NCBI GenBank assembly: GCA_964511875.1
Contig: CAZEHS010000089.1
Location: 1-12,621, forward strand
DNA: 12,621 nucleotides
From: CAZEHS01 sp964511875
GTDB lineage: Bacteria; Bacillota; Clostridia; Peptostreptococcales; Acidaminobacteraceae
Direction of reading: 5' to 3'
The notes under the pieces were generated by a model, which saw only the letters and a list, made by a program, of their open reading frames with translations, did not search any database and was not told the origin of the DNA. Positions 1 to 7,065 of the stretch are shown piece after piece. Position numbers and translations under genes: made by a program. Within the stretch, counting starts at the first letter, position 1. Each line of letters starts with the position of its first letter.

Positions 1-1
1 C

Positions 2-733
2 TTCTACAGCCTGTCCAAGAAGAAGGACGTCATCGTTACCGGCGATATCGGCTGCTACACCCTTGGCGCAGCAGAGCCGCTGAGCACTACGGATTCGGTA
101 ATTGCCATGGGTGCATCGATCAGTATGGGCCATGGTGCGAAACAGGCCTTCAAGAAAAACAACATCGATAAGAAGGTTGTCACAGTCATAGGCGACTCCA
201 CATTTCTGCATACTGGTATCAACAGTTTGATCGGTGTAGCCTTCAACAAGGGAAACACTGTCAGTGTCATCCTTGATAACCGTACTACCGGAATGACCGG
301 CCACCAGGAGAATCCTGGAACCGGCTACACACTGATGGGGGAGAGGACCAAAGAAGTGGATCTCAATGCTTTGGTGAAAGCCATTGGCATCGAGCATGTC
401 ATTAACGTGAATCCGCTGAAACTTGATGATGTCAGCAAATCACTGGATGCAGCATTCGCATATGACGGCCCCAGTGTCATCATAACCCGATGGCCTTGTG
501 TCCTGAAGAAGTTCAGCCCGCAGGATATTGATGAATTCGGTCTGGAGCGCACCGTGTGCCGTGTAAATGACGATGCCTGCAAAGGATGCCGTGTCTGCAC
601 CAAAACCGGATGTCCGGCCATCAGCTTTGATAAAGCAACCAAAAAAGCCAAAATCGATACACACATGTGCGTAGGGTGTGAAGTATGTCTTCAGGCATGC
701 CCCTTCGACGCCATAGAGAAAGCAGGTAAATAG
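2..733 (+). CDS. iorA: Indolepyruvate ferredoxin oxidoreductase, alpha subunit (3' part)
   Basis: The frame is open from the left edge (base 2), so the N-terminal part lies outside the window. The enzyme oxidatively decarboxylates aryl pyruvates (indolepyruvate, phenylpyruvate) from aromatic amino acid transamination to aryl-acyl-CoA, reducing ferredoxin in the cytoplasm. The visible part begins in the C-terminal thiamine-pyrophosphate domain: GDIGCYTLG near the edge, then GDSTFLHTGI and LDNRTTGMTG (about 194-300), the family form of the TPP/Mg site. The end (about 578-700) holds two ferredoxin-type 4Fe-4S motifs, CKGCRVCTKTGCP and CVGCEVCLQACP, with all eight cysteines present. iorB follows after one base, as expected for the two-subunit enzyme. 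Identification is from family knowledge and is very secure; the exact aryl-pyruvate preference cannot be read from sequence. Confidence 0.95.
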   Translation, partial: FYSLSKKKDVIVTGDIGCYTLGAAEPLSTTDSVIAMGASISMGHGAKQAFKKNNIDKKVVTVIGDSTFLHTGINSLIGVAFNKGNTVSVILDNRTTGMTGHQENPGTGYTLMGERTKEVDLNALVKAIGIEHVINVNPLKLDDVSKSLDAAFAYDGPSVIITRWPCVLKKFSPQDIDEFGLERTVCRVNDDACKGCRVCTKTGCPAISFDKATKKAKIDTHMCVGCEVCLQACPFDAIEKAGK

Positions 734-734
734 T

Positions 735-1346
735 ATGGACGATGTAAAGAACATTCTTTTAGCTGGTGTAGGCGGCCAAGGAATCATCCTCGCCAGTAAA
801 ATCCTGGCAATTGGGCTTATGAGTGCCGGATACGACGTGAAAATGTCTGAGGTCCACGGCATGGCCCAGCGGGGCGGCAGTGTCACTACTCAGGTCAGGT
901 ACGGTAAAAAGGTCTATTCACCGATCATCGGTCTGGGACAGGCTGATATCCTGGTTTCCTTTGAAACCATGGAGACAGGTAAATGGCTTGAGTATATTAA
1001 ACCGGAGGGCCGCGTGGTGATCAATGATTATCACATTCCCTCTGCGCCGATATTGGCTGGAACTGCTGAATATCCCGAGGGGATTATCGAAGCCATCAGC
1101 CAGAAAGTGAATACCACCGTTTTCAAGGCAGATGACCTTGCTAATCAATTGGGTAATATCAAAGTCATGAATGTCATCATTGTCGGTGCTCTGATCAAAG
1201 CCATGGGTCTTGAGAAAGAAGTGGATTGGAAAACAGTGATCCAGGAGACGGTAAAAGAGAAATTCGTGGAACTGAACCTTAAAGCGCTTGAGATCGGCAT
1301 GGCTCAAGTTGCAGGCACAACAGCAAACCAGGCATTAGCGACGTGA
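735..1346 (+). CDS. iorB: Indolepyruvate ferredoxin oxidoreductase, beta subunit
   Basis: This 203-residue protein is full length for the pyruvate/ketoisovalerate ferredoxin oxidoreductase gamma-type domain. It opens with the hallmark NILLAGVGGQGIILASKILA, and the conserved MSEVHGMAQRGGSV stretch follows near residues 37-50. It pairs with IorA to form the aryl-pyruvate oxidoreductase. The ATG lies one base after the iorA stop and its SD is weak (AGCAGG), so translation is probably coupled to iorA. An intrinsic terminator directly downstream ends the unit. In an anaerobe this complex fits fermentation of aromatic amino acids with ferredoxin reduction, or the reverse reaction for aryl-acid assimilation; the direction is inference. 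Confidence 0.95.
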   Translation: MDDVKNILLAGVGGQGIILASKILAIGLMSAGYDVKMSEVHGMAQRGGSVTTQVRYGKKVYSPIIGLGQADILVSFETMETGKWLEYIKPEGRVVINDYHIPSAPILAGTAEYPEGIIEAISQKVNTTVFKADDLANQLGNIKVMNVIIVGALIKAMGLEKEVDWKTVIQETVKEKFVELNLKALEIGMAQVAGTTANQALAT

Positions 1347-1352
1347 ATCCTC

Positions 1353-1387
1353 AAGAGCAGATAATCCAATGTCTGCTCTTTTCTTTT
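1353..1387 (+). terminator. Intrinsic terminator after iorAB
   Basis: A 9-bp perfect stem, AAGAGCAGA (1353-1361) with TCTGCTCTT (1372-1380) around a 10-nt loop, runs into a T-rich tail (TTTTCTTTT, 1379-1387). It starts 6 bases after the iorB stop and separates iorAB from the nitroreductase gene. Confidence 0.88.
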
Positions 1388-1462
1388 GCTTCTGGTTAAA
1401 CGATCCCATATCGGGTATACAAGAGCCAGCATCTGTATTTTTAAAATGAAAGGAGCATTACA

Positions 1463-2002
1463 ATGATAGAAGCCATTCAAAACAGAAGAAGTATCCGCAA
1501 ATTCTCAAACCGTCCCATCGAGGATTCAAAAATCTCGGAAATTCTGGAGGCTGCACGTCTGGCTCCTTCCGGCAACAATACACAGCCATGGCATTTCATT
1601 GTCGTTAAGGCCCCGGAAATGCGGCACAAACTGGCAGTGGCATCACATGATCAGATGTGGATGGAAACAGCACCGGTACATATTGTCTGTATAGCGGATA
1701 TCCGCTGCAGGATACCGGCGGAGGTACCGGTTTCATTGGATGACGACAGTCCCTTGCTGGAATTCAAAAAACTGATCCGCGATACATCCGTTGGGATCGA
1801 ACATCTGGTTTTAGAAGCTGTGAACCAGGGGTTGGGATCCTGCTGGATTGCATGGTTCGAGCCGATGGAAATTGCCGGACTTCTTGACGTTCCAGCGGAC
1901 AAATATGTGCAGGCCATCATTCCGCTGGGTTATCCGGATGAAAATCCCCAGCCAAGACCACGAAAATCCATTCAAGAATTCGTACACTATGAAAAATGGT
2001 AG
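1463..2002 (+). CDS. Nitroreductase-family FMN protein
   Basis: The 179-residue length is typical for small single-domain nitroreductases. The N-terminal IQNRRSIRKFSNRPI is the family FMN-phosphate-binding arginine cluster, followed by the conserved ILEAARLAPSGNNTQPWHF. The C-terminal half has NQGLGSCWIAWF and IIPLGYPDE, also typical. Such proteins use FMN and NAD(P)H to reduce nitro groups, quinones or enones, often as cytoplasmic homodimers; the physiological substrate cannot be deduced. The start is supported by AAGGAG about 8 bases upstream. It stands between the iorB terminator and the chorismate mutase gene and probably has its own promoter: a poor candidate, TGGTTA-17-TATACA, lies at 1393-1421. 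No good terminator follows; a 5-bp hairpin overlaps the stop codon (1999-2012) but lacks a T tract. Confidence 0.9.
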   Translation: MIEAIQNRRSIRKFSNRPIEDSKISEILEAARLAPSGNNTQPWHFIVVKAPEMRHKLAVASHDQMWMETAPVHIVCIADIRCRIPAEVPVSLDDDSPLLEFKKLIRDTSVGIEHLVLEAVNQGLGSCWIAWFEPMEIAGLLDVPADKYVQAIIPLGYPDENPQPRPRKSIQEFVHYEKW

Positions 2003-2154
2003 AACCCTCTACAAAATGGAGTCGAGTATTCGTACATAATACCGGAGACATATTCATGTGACAGTATCCATGGACTTCTTGGCTCAGATGGTTTAATATG
2101 AATTATTATATCTCCCATTTATATCTTTTGATTCATACGCTGAGGTGAAGAAGC

Positions 2155-2457
2155 ATGCATTATTGTAAAGATTTGAGAGAAGTCCGGGCTAATATCGATC
2201 GTATCGATCGGGATATCGTTAAGCTTATTGCTGAGCGCGGAGAGTTCGTTGAACAGGCGGCAATATTCAAGAATGATGAAGCGGTCATCCGTGAACCCCA
2301 GAGGATCAGAGTGGTGATCAACAATGTCCGTGCTCATGCGGCAGAATTCGGTGTCGATCCTGATATCGTTGAAGTGACTTACCGGACCATGATAGATGCG
2401 TTCATCGATTTTGAACTTAAGGAATACCGGAAAATCATTGAGGATGAAATCAAATAA
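2155..2457 (+). CDS. AroQ-class chorismate mutase / PchB-like protein
   Basis: This 100-residue all-helical protein matches stand-alone AroQ-fold chorismate mutases and isochorismate-pyruvate lyases (PchB). Helix 1 holds DLREVRANIDRIDRDIVKLI with Arg11, then Arg28 and Lys39 in the positions of the classic substrate-binding residues. The FKNDEAVIREPQR turn resembles the PchB loop more than bifunctional AroQ. Helix 3 ends MIDAFIDFELKEY, where Glu87 appears to replace the usual glutamine (Gln88 in E. coli, Gln90 in PchB) by my eye alignment. Chorismate mutase makes prephenate for Phe/Tyr synthesis; PchB converts isochorismate to salicylate and pyruvate. No siderophore or salicylate genes are nearby, so mutase is the safer call. 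SD GAGGTG (2142-2147) supports the start. A weak promoter candidate, TGGACT-17-TAATAT, lies at 2071-2099. The next gene starts 29 bases downstream, so they are probably co-transcribed. Confidence 0.8.
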   Translation: MHYCKDLREVRANIDRIDRDIVKLIAERGEFVEQAAIFKNDEAVIREPQRIRVVINNVRAHAAEFGVDPDIVEVTYRTMIDAFIDFELKEYRKIIEDEIK

Positions 2458-2486
2458 TAATCAGTGAACAGCAAGGAGGCAAGACC

Positions 2487-2861
2487 ATGGACCCAATCAA
2501 GGCACTTAATGAATCAATACCTTCAATAATTGAGACCGTGGTTGCTCAAAGCCTGGAGAAGACTTATTTTAAAGGAATCGGTCAGGAAAAACCTGAAAAA
2601 ATCAAGGAAATGACCACTGAAATGCTTGATGCAATGATGGGTTACCTTAAAACAGCCAGCCTGGCACATGCCAGATCCGATATGAAGACCTTTCACCACA
2701 AAACCCCTTCGAAGGATTCCGGTGTGGAGCTGAAGGCATTATGGACAGACATTATCGCTGTCGCATCTGAAGTGAGCCCAAGCAATAAAAGATTACTTCA
2801 GCAGGTGTGGGAAGTCTTCAATCGACTGATCATGGAGCTCACAATCAAGCCTGTATCATGA
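2487..2861 (+). CDS. Uncharacterised 124-residue helical protein
   Basis: I do not recognise this family. The reading frame is supported by an excellent SD, AAGGAGG (2474-2480), at normal spacing from ATG, by coding-like composition, and by its place 29 bases after the chorismate mutase gene on the same strand. The protein looks soluble and mostly alpha-helical, with no signal peptide, membrane segment, cysteine cluster or obvious catalytic motif. Residues 1-65 are predicted amphipathic helices, a polar stretch follows at about 66-80 (HARSDMKTFHHKTPSKDS), and a second helical block (ALWTDIIAVASEV, then LLQQVWEVFNRLIMEL) closes the protein. A convergent terminator follows 18 bases after the stop. 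A link to aromatic metabolism is only a guess from co-transcription. Confidence 0.75.
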   Translation: MDPIKALNESIPSIIETVVAQSLEKTYFKGIGQEKPEKIKEMTTEMLDAMMGYLKTASLAHARSDMKTFHHKTPSKDSGVELKALWTDIIAVASEVSPSNKRLLQQVWEVFNRLIMELTIKPVS

Positions 2862-2878
2862 AATGCAGCCCGAACTCA

Positions 2879-2923
2879 AAGAAGAGCAGGGATCCTGATT
2901 CAAAAAGGATCCCTGCTCTTCTT
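2879..2923. terminator. Convergent bidirectional terminator
   Basis: A 17-bp perfect inverted repeat (2879-2895 with 2907-2923, core GAAGAGCAGGGATCC) encloses an 11-nt loop between the + strand hypothetical gene (stop at 2861) and the - strand metA (stop at 2932). Read on the minus strand, the stem ends in TTT. Read on the plus strand, it is followed by the less uridine-rich CATGCTT. The stem is strong in both directions and likely ends both convergent units. Confidence 0.82.
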
Positions 2924-2931
2924 CATGCTTA

Positions 2932-3852
2932 TCAAAGCTCTAATGAATCCAGATCGAAGGGTGTTTCCTGATACACATAATAATTCAGCCAATTTGAGAA
3001 CAACAGATGGGCATGGCTCCTCCAGCGTACTATCGGGTTTTTCCCAGGGTCATCATCGGGAAAATAGTTGGACGGAACAGCAATAGGGAGACCTTTGGCC
3101 ACATCACGGAAATATTCCGAAGCTAAGGTAAGAGGATCATATTCGGAATGCCCGGTAGCGAAAACCTGTCTTCCGTCCTTGGAAACCACCAAGGAAACGC
3201 CTGCCACATCACTTTCGGCTACTATGTCAAGCTCCGCTATCTTCCTGATGTCCTCGCTCAGAACCGTGGTGTGACGGGAATGGGGGATATGGAACTCATC
3301 GTCAAACCCTCTAAGCAGGCTGCAGTTCTGAACGGTTGCCCTGTTGGGAAAGACGCCGAAGCATTTGTCCTCCAGTCCCAATTTTTGAATCCCATAGTGA
3401 TGATAAAGGGCTGCCTGTGCACCCCAACAGATGTGAAATGTACAGAACCCGTGGTGACGGCACCAATCCAGTATCCTTACCAGTTCAGGCCAGTAACTCA
3501 CATCCTCGAATGGAAGTCCCTCAACGGGAGCTCCAGTGATGATGATGCCATCGAATTTCTGGTTTTCAATATCCGTGAACGGCACATAGAACCTATCCAG
3601 ATATTCAGATGCCGTGTTCTTGGCTTCGTGACTCTCCAATCGCACCAGAACCACCTCTGTCTGAAGCGGCGTGTTACCGAGAACCCTCAGAAGCTGGGTT
3701 TCGGTGGTTTCTTTAGTGGGCATCAGGTTCAGGATGGCTATGCGCAATGGGCGTATGTCCTGATGGGCTGCCCGGGCTTCCGTCATGGTGAAAATATTCT
3801 CTGAGGCCAAAATGCCTGCCGCAGGGAGATCATTGGGAATGATAACTGGCAT
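2932..3852 (-). CDS. metA: Homoserine O-acetyltransferase (MetA family)
   Basis: This 306-residue protein is full length for the MetA/HTS family, which acylates L-homoserine in the first committed step of methionine synthesis. The conserved core is complete: RIAILNLMPTKETTETQLLR, the nucleophile Cys142 in HICWGAQA, and His235/Glu237 in GHSEYDPLTL. Residue 111, in TGAPVEGLPFEDVSYW, is Glu. Published work on the family links Glu111 to acetyl-CoA use and Gly111 (as in E. coli) to succinyl-CoA, so I predict O-acetylhomoserine as product despite the traditional succinyltransferase name. This fits the neighbouring metY. The ATG is preceded by AAGGAG at 6 bases and lies 15 bases after the metY stop, so both genes share the SAM-riboswitch-controlled transcript. 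Confidence 0.95.
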   Translation of the reverse strand: MPVIIPNDLPAAGILASENIFTMTEARAAHQDIRPLRIAILNLMPTKETTETQLLRVLGNTPLQTEVVLVRLESHEAKNTASEYLDRFYVPFTDIENQKFDGIIITGAPVEGLPFEDVSYWPELVRILDWCRHHGFCTFHICWGAQAALYHHYGIQKLGLEDKCFGVFPNRATVQNCSLLRGFDDEFHIPHSRHTTVLSEDIRKIAELDIVAESDVAGVSLVVSKDGRQVFATGHSEYDPLTLASEYFRDVAKGLPIAVPSNYFPDDDPGKNPIVRWRSHAHLLFSNWLNYYVYQETPFDLDSLEL

Positions 3853-3867
3853 AAGCGGCTCCTTTCT

Positions 3868-5157
3868 TTATTCCTGACTCTTGGCCAGGGCTTGTTCCAG
3901 GTCTTCTATCAGATCATCGGCATTTTCTATCCCGATGGAAATACGGATCAGATCAGCACTTACACCTGCAGATATCTGAGCTTCAGGATTCAGCTGCGCA
4001 TGTGTGGTGCTGGCAGGGTGTATCACCAGGGATTTTGCATCAGCAACATTGGCCAGCAATGAGAACAGCTTAAGGTTGTCTATGAACCGAATGCCGGCAT
4101 TCAGACCGCCTTTTATTCCGAATGTGAAGATGGAGCCGGTTCCTTTTGGAAAATCACGCTCTGCCAATTTCCGATAAGGACTGCTTTTCAGGCCTGGATA
4201 TTTTACCCATCCGACAGCGGGATGCTGTTCCAGATACCCGGCTATGCGCTCAGCATTGGCGACATGACGTTCCACACGGAGTGAAAGTGTTTCAAGGCCT
4301 TGCAGCAGAAGGAATGCATTGAAAGGGCTTATGCAGGCGCCTGTATCCCGAAGCAGCTGTACCCGTGCCTTTACAATGAATGCGGCGGCGCCCACATCAG
4401 TGGCATAACGTATTCCGTTGTAGCTTGGATCCGGTTCTGTCAGGCCTTTGAATCGCCCTGATGCGGCCCAGTCGAATTTGCCGGAGTCCACGATCAGACC
4501 GCCGATTGAGGTGCCATGCCCTCCAATGAATTTGGTTGCAGAATGAACGATTATATCTGCACCATGTTCAAAGGGACGGAAAAGGTAAGGTGTCGCAAAC
4601 GTGTTGTCGACAATCAACGGAAGACCGTTTTCGTGTGCGATGATGGCTAATGCGTCGAAATCGATGAGGTTAGTACCGGGATTGCCTATGGTCTCCACGT
4701 AGATGGCTTTGGTCTTCTCATTGATTGCAGACCGGAATTCCTCAAGGTTGTCAGGATTCACAAAACGGGTCGTGATGCCCATTCTCGGCAACGTCACCTT
4801 GAAGAGGTTGTAGGTGCCGCCGTAAAGCGTGCTGGCTGATATGATCTCGTCGCCAACCTCAGCGATGTTCTGAATGGCATACGTGACCGCCGCGGAGCCC
4901 GAAGCCACTGCAAGAGCCCCTACGCCGCCTTCCAGTGCGGCTATGCGTTTTTCCAGCACGTCCGTAGTTGGATTCATGATCCGCGTGTAGATATTGCCGG
5001 GTTCTTTAAGCGAGAAGAGGTTGGCAGCGTGCTCGACATTTTTGAAAACATAAGAACTGGTCTGATAGATAGGAACTGCCCTTGAACCTGTAGTCGGATC
5101 GGGTTCCTGACCTGCGTGGATCTGAAGCGTTTCGAAGCGAAGATTCTGTGTACTCAT
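3868..5157 (-). CDS. metY: O-acetylhomoserine aminocarboxypropyltransferase / sulfhydrylase
   Basis: This 429-residue Cys/Met-metabolism PLP enzyme converts O-acetylhomoserine plus sulfide to homocysteine, so methionine can be made directly from sulfide without cystathionine. The N-terminus FETLQIHAGQEPD and the approximately 430-residue length distinguish MetY from the shorter (about 380-residue) cystathionine gamma-synthases. Visible landmarks are YTRIMNPTTDVLE (57-69), Asp184 in LIVDNTFATP, which binds the pyridine nitrogen, and Lys209 in HSATKFIGGHGTSIGG, which forms the Schiff base. The SD AAAGGAG lies 7 bases before ATG. It is the first gene of the metY-metA operon, downstream of a SAM-I riboswitch and its terminator. 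Some homologues accept methanethiol as well; that cannot be decided here. Confidence 0.96.
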   Translation of the reverse strand: MSTQNLRFETLQIHAGQEPDPTTGSRAVPIYQTSSYVFKNVEHAANLFSLKEPGNIYTRIMNPTTDVLEKRIAALEGGVGALAVASGSAAVTYAIQNIAEVGDEIISASTLYGGTYNLFKVTLPRMGITTRFVNPDNLEEFRSAINEKTKAIYVETIGNPGTNLIDFDALAIIAHENGLPLIVDNTFATPYLFRPFEHGADIIVHSATKFIGGHGTSIGGLIVDSGKFDWAASGRFKGLTEPDPSYNGIRYATDVGAAAFIVKARVQLLRDTGACISPFNAFLLLQGLETLSLRVERHVANAERIAGYLEQHPAVGWVKYPGLKSSPYRKLAERDFPKGTGSIFTFGIKGGLNAGIRFIDNLKLFSLLANVADAKSLVIHPASTTHAQLNPEAQISAGVSADLIRISIGIENADDLIEDLEQALAKSQE

Positions 5158-5190
5158 GGGTTTTCTCCTTTTTTAATGGTTTTTCCCAAT

Positions 5191-5220
5191 AGAAAAGACC
5201 TCTTTCGACGAAAGAGGTCT
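5191..5220 (-). terminator. Riboswitch-controlled intrinsic terminator upstream of metY
   Basis: On the minus strand a 10-bp perfect stem, AGACCTCTTT / AAAGAGGTCT with a 5-nt loop (5196-5220), is followed by TTTTCT. It lies between the SAM aptamer and the metY SD. The 5' arm and loop can pair instead with the 3' strand of aptamer helix P1, so it is the expression platform of the switch. Confidence 0.93.
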
Positions 5221-5235
5221 GCGTTCACTAATCAG

Positions 5236-5347
5236 AGTCCTCCCTCATCTTCCAGCACTGTGATGTGCTGCAGGAATTAGCACCATGCTTTCGCTGGTTG
5301 CCGGGCTTCATCGGGCCTGTCCCTCCGCCACTCTTGATAAGAGTCAT
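5236..5347 (-). promoter_or_regulatory. SAM-I (S-box) riboswitch controlling metY-metA
   Basis: Read on the minus strand, the region carries the S-box consensus in order: CTTATCAAGAG, GGCGGAGGGAC, GGCCCGATGAAGCCCGGC, AACCAGCG, GGTGCTAATTCC, then the P4 hairpin and GATGAGGGAGGA. P1 is CTTATC (5336-5341) with GATGAG (5244-5249). The 3' P1 strand GATGAGGGAGG (5239-5249) can instead pair over 11 bp, including three G-U pairs, with CCTCTTTCGTC (5207-5217), which is the 5' arm and loop of the terminator. The logic is therefore standard: SAM bound stabilises P1, the terminator forms and metY-metA is off; without SAM the antiterminator forms and transcription proceeds. Confidence 0.97.
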
Positions 5348-5365
5348 TACTATTTGGTTTTAATG

Positions 5366-5394
5366 AATGTACCATGCTTTATTCCCGGTGTCAA
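5366..5394 (-). promoter_or_regulatory. Sigma-A type promoter of the metY-metA operon
   Basis: On the minus strand TTGACA (5389-5394) is followed after exactly 17 bases by TACATT (5366-5371). The expected start is near 5359, about 15 bases before the SAM aptamer begins. Perfect -35, good -10 and correct placement. Confidence 0.85.
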
Positions 5395-5566
5395 TATTGC
5401 TTGCATAAATTCTGATAAATTTACTCGGATATGTAGATTCTGTTCAGCAAAATGAGCGCCTGAGTTACATTTAATGTTATTTTCATATTTCATAGGGTCA
5501 TAGTGTGTTAGAATTAAGTATATCTATGATGAATTTTACTTATGATGTACTTGAGAGGGGAAACGC
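5395..5566. other. Divergent intergenic remainder between metY and the LCP gene
   Basis: The 409-base gap between the two divergent genes is mostly filled by the metY promoter and riboswitch. The remaining AT-rich part holds no reading frame that I can support. The only signal is an extended -10 motif, TGTTAGAAT (5506-5514), on the plus strand that could drive the LCP gene; the matching -35 (TATTTC, 5486-5491) is poor. Confidence 0.5.
5506..5514 (+). promoter_or_regulatory. Possible extended -10 promoter of the LCP gene
   Basis: TG-T-TAGAAT matches the extended -10 form (TGnTATAAT) with one mismatch, 53 bases before the LCP start. No convincing -35 is present at 17 bases. Weak support. Confidence 0.35.
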
Positions 5567-6895
5567 ATGCGTTCATATTTAAAGATCTTTTCGGTTGCAT
5601 TCCTGTGTTTTGCACTTGTAATCGGAGCCGGGCTATATTTCCTGATGAAGCCGACAGAAGCAAATGCAGATTCGAGCGATAATAAGGATAATATTTTTTC
5701 GATCTTCGGTTCTCAAAAGACAGAAATCACACCGGAAGACCGACTCAGCCTTGAAATAATGACTCAAAAAAGCAATCGCGTCAATGTCCTGATGATGGGC
5801 ACTGACGGTGGCCGCTCCGATACAATGATGCTGGTCAGTTATGATCCGGACGCCAAACTGATTGACATGGTGTCGCTTCCGCGGGATACTTACCACGAGG
5901 TATCCGGTAAAAGCCCGATGAAGCTTAATGCCGTCATGGGTTTGAAAGGCAGTCTGGGCGGCCCTGCCGGCGTTTCCCGCGAGGTTTCCAAGTTGTTGGG
6001 CGTCCCGGTCGATTATTATGTATCTGTTGACTATAGGGCAGTTGAAGAGGTAGTTGATATCATCGGCGGTGTTGAGATCGATATCCCAAGAAGAATGAAA
6101 TACGATGATCCATATGCAAAGCCGAAGCTTCATATCGACCTTAAGGCTGGAAAACAGACGCTGAATGGTGATCAGGCTATCCAGTTTCTGAGATGGCGTA
6201 AGAACAATGATGGCTCAGGTGGTGCTGAAGGTGACCTTGGAAGAATAGAAAGGCAGCAATTGTTTGTAAAAACCGCACTTAAAAAAGCGCTTGGACTTAA
6301 GCTGCCGTTGCTCATACCAACTGCCTTCAAATATGTGAAGACCGATATGTCCGTTGGCGACATGGTGAAGCAGGGTACTTCCATGATCGGCATGGATATG
6401 AAGAATACCCGTTCGTACCGCATTCCCGGGGAAGCAAAGAACATTGGTGTTGTAAGCTACTACCTTCATTATCCCAAAGCTACAGAAGCGGTCATGTTGG
6501 CCATTTATAACCGCACCGGTGAAGAGCCCCCGGTTGACGGCACACTCATCAACCTTGAAGACGTTGTGGACCCGTCCATGGTCATCAAGGACAGCAAGAA
6601 GACAGTGGTAACTGTACCTGAAAAAAAGGAACCGGTAAAACCGGCGGTCGATAAGGATATCGAATCCACAACGGGCTCCATCACGGATAACACGGCTGAT
6701 CCGGAACCGGAAACACTCCCTGACAGCAGCGAAATACCAGCGGATTTCATAGACCCGGAAGCTCAGGACAGCACCTCATTAGAGGACATCCTGGGAGCTC
6801 CGGAACAGGTGCCTGCAGTTGAACCGATTCCTGAACCGGCACCGGCACCAGAACCGGAACCAGTACCTCCAGCGGAGGAGATTCCCACCCAATGA
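5567..6895 (+). CDS. LytR-CpsA-Psr (LCP) family membrane protein
   Basis: LCP proteins transfer lipid-linked glycopolymers (teichoic acids, capsule) onto peptidoglycan outside the membrane. The 442-residue protein has a short cytoplasmic start, one membrane helix at about residues 6-27 with no cleavage site apparent, a linker, and the LCP domain from about 70 to 240. Hallmarks are NVLMMGTDGGRSDTMMLVS (Asp80, Arg83, Asp85), VSLPRDTY (Arg106, Asp107) and GDLGRIERQQLFV (Arg226, Arg229, Gln230), which bind the pyrophosphate and catalyse transfer. Residues from about 345 to the end form an acidic, low-complexity tail rich in Pro and Glu (for example EPAPAPEPEPVPPAEE), perhaps a wall-spanning segment. 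SD GAGAGGGG precedes the start. It is monocistronic: divergent from metY and closed by a strong terminator. The glycopolymer transferred is unknown. Confidence 0.93.
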   Translation: MRSYLKIFSVAFLCFALVIGAGLYFLMKPTEANADSSDNKDNIFSIFGSQKTEITPEDRLSLEIMTQKSNRVNVLMMGTDGGRSDTMMLVSYDPDAKLIDMVSLPRDTYHEVSGKSPMKLNAVMGLKGSLGGPAGVSREVSKLLGVPVDYYVSVDYRAVEEVVDIIGGVEIDIPRRMKYDDPYAKPKLHIDLKAGKQTLNGDQAIQFLRWRKNNDGSGGAEGDLGRIERQQLFVKTALKKALGLKLPLLIPTAFKYVKTDMSVGDMVKQGTSMIGMDMKNTRSYRIPGEAKNIGVVSYYLHYPKATEAVMLAIYNRTGEEPPVDGTLINLEDVVDPSMVIKDSKKTVVTVPEKKEPVKPAVDKDIESTTGSITDNTADPEPETLPDSSEIPADFIDPEAQDSTSLEDILGAPEQVPAVEPIPEPAPAPEPEPVPPAEEIPTQ

Positions 6896-6909
6896 CCTTC
6901 TATATCCGA

Positions 6910-6940
6910 GCAACGGAATCTTTTATTCCGTTGCTTTTTT
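6910..6940 (+). terminator. Intrinsic terminator after the LCP gene
   Basis: A 10-bp perfect stem, GCAACGGAAT (6910-6919) with ATTCCGTTGC (6925-6934) and a 5-nt loop, is followed by TTTTTT (6935-6940). This is the clearest terminator in the window. Confidence 0.95.
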
Positions 6941-7065
6941 CATTAGCATGAACCGGGACCATGTCCTCATAATCTCACAAAACTCCATGAACTGCTGACT
7001 CGGTCTTTTTTTTTTGTTAAACTGGACTTAGGAAGGCGATAGATTTTTTGAATGGAGGACTTCTG

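Noticed and set aside
440..886. A 148-codon minus-strand frame opposite iorA/iorB
   Set aside because: It overlaps two certain genes on the other strand and shows no family features.
1999..2012. Hairpin GTAGA-ACCC-TCTAC at the nitroreductase stop codon
   Set aside because: It has only 5 bp and no T tract, so it is not a credible terminator.
3148..3804. A 218-codon plus-strand frame opposite metA
   Set aside because: It is antisense to a complete metA with intact catalytic residues, and no SD or motif supports it.
7006..7015. Run of ten T before the HAD gene, as a terminator
   Set aside because: No stable stem precedes it (only GAC/GTC), and the real LCP terminator ends at 6940.
7048..7065. 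TTG start giving six extra residues to the HAD phosphatase
   Set aside because: No SD precedes it, while GGAGG sits at ideal distance from ATG 7066.
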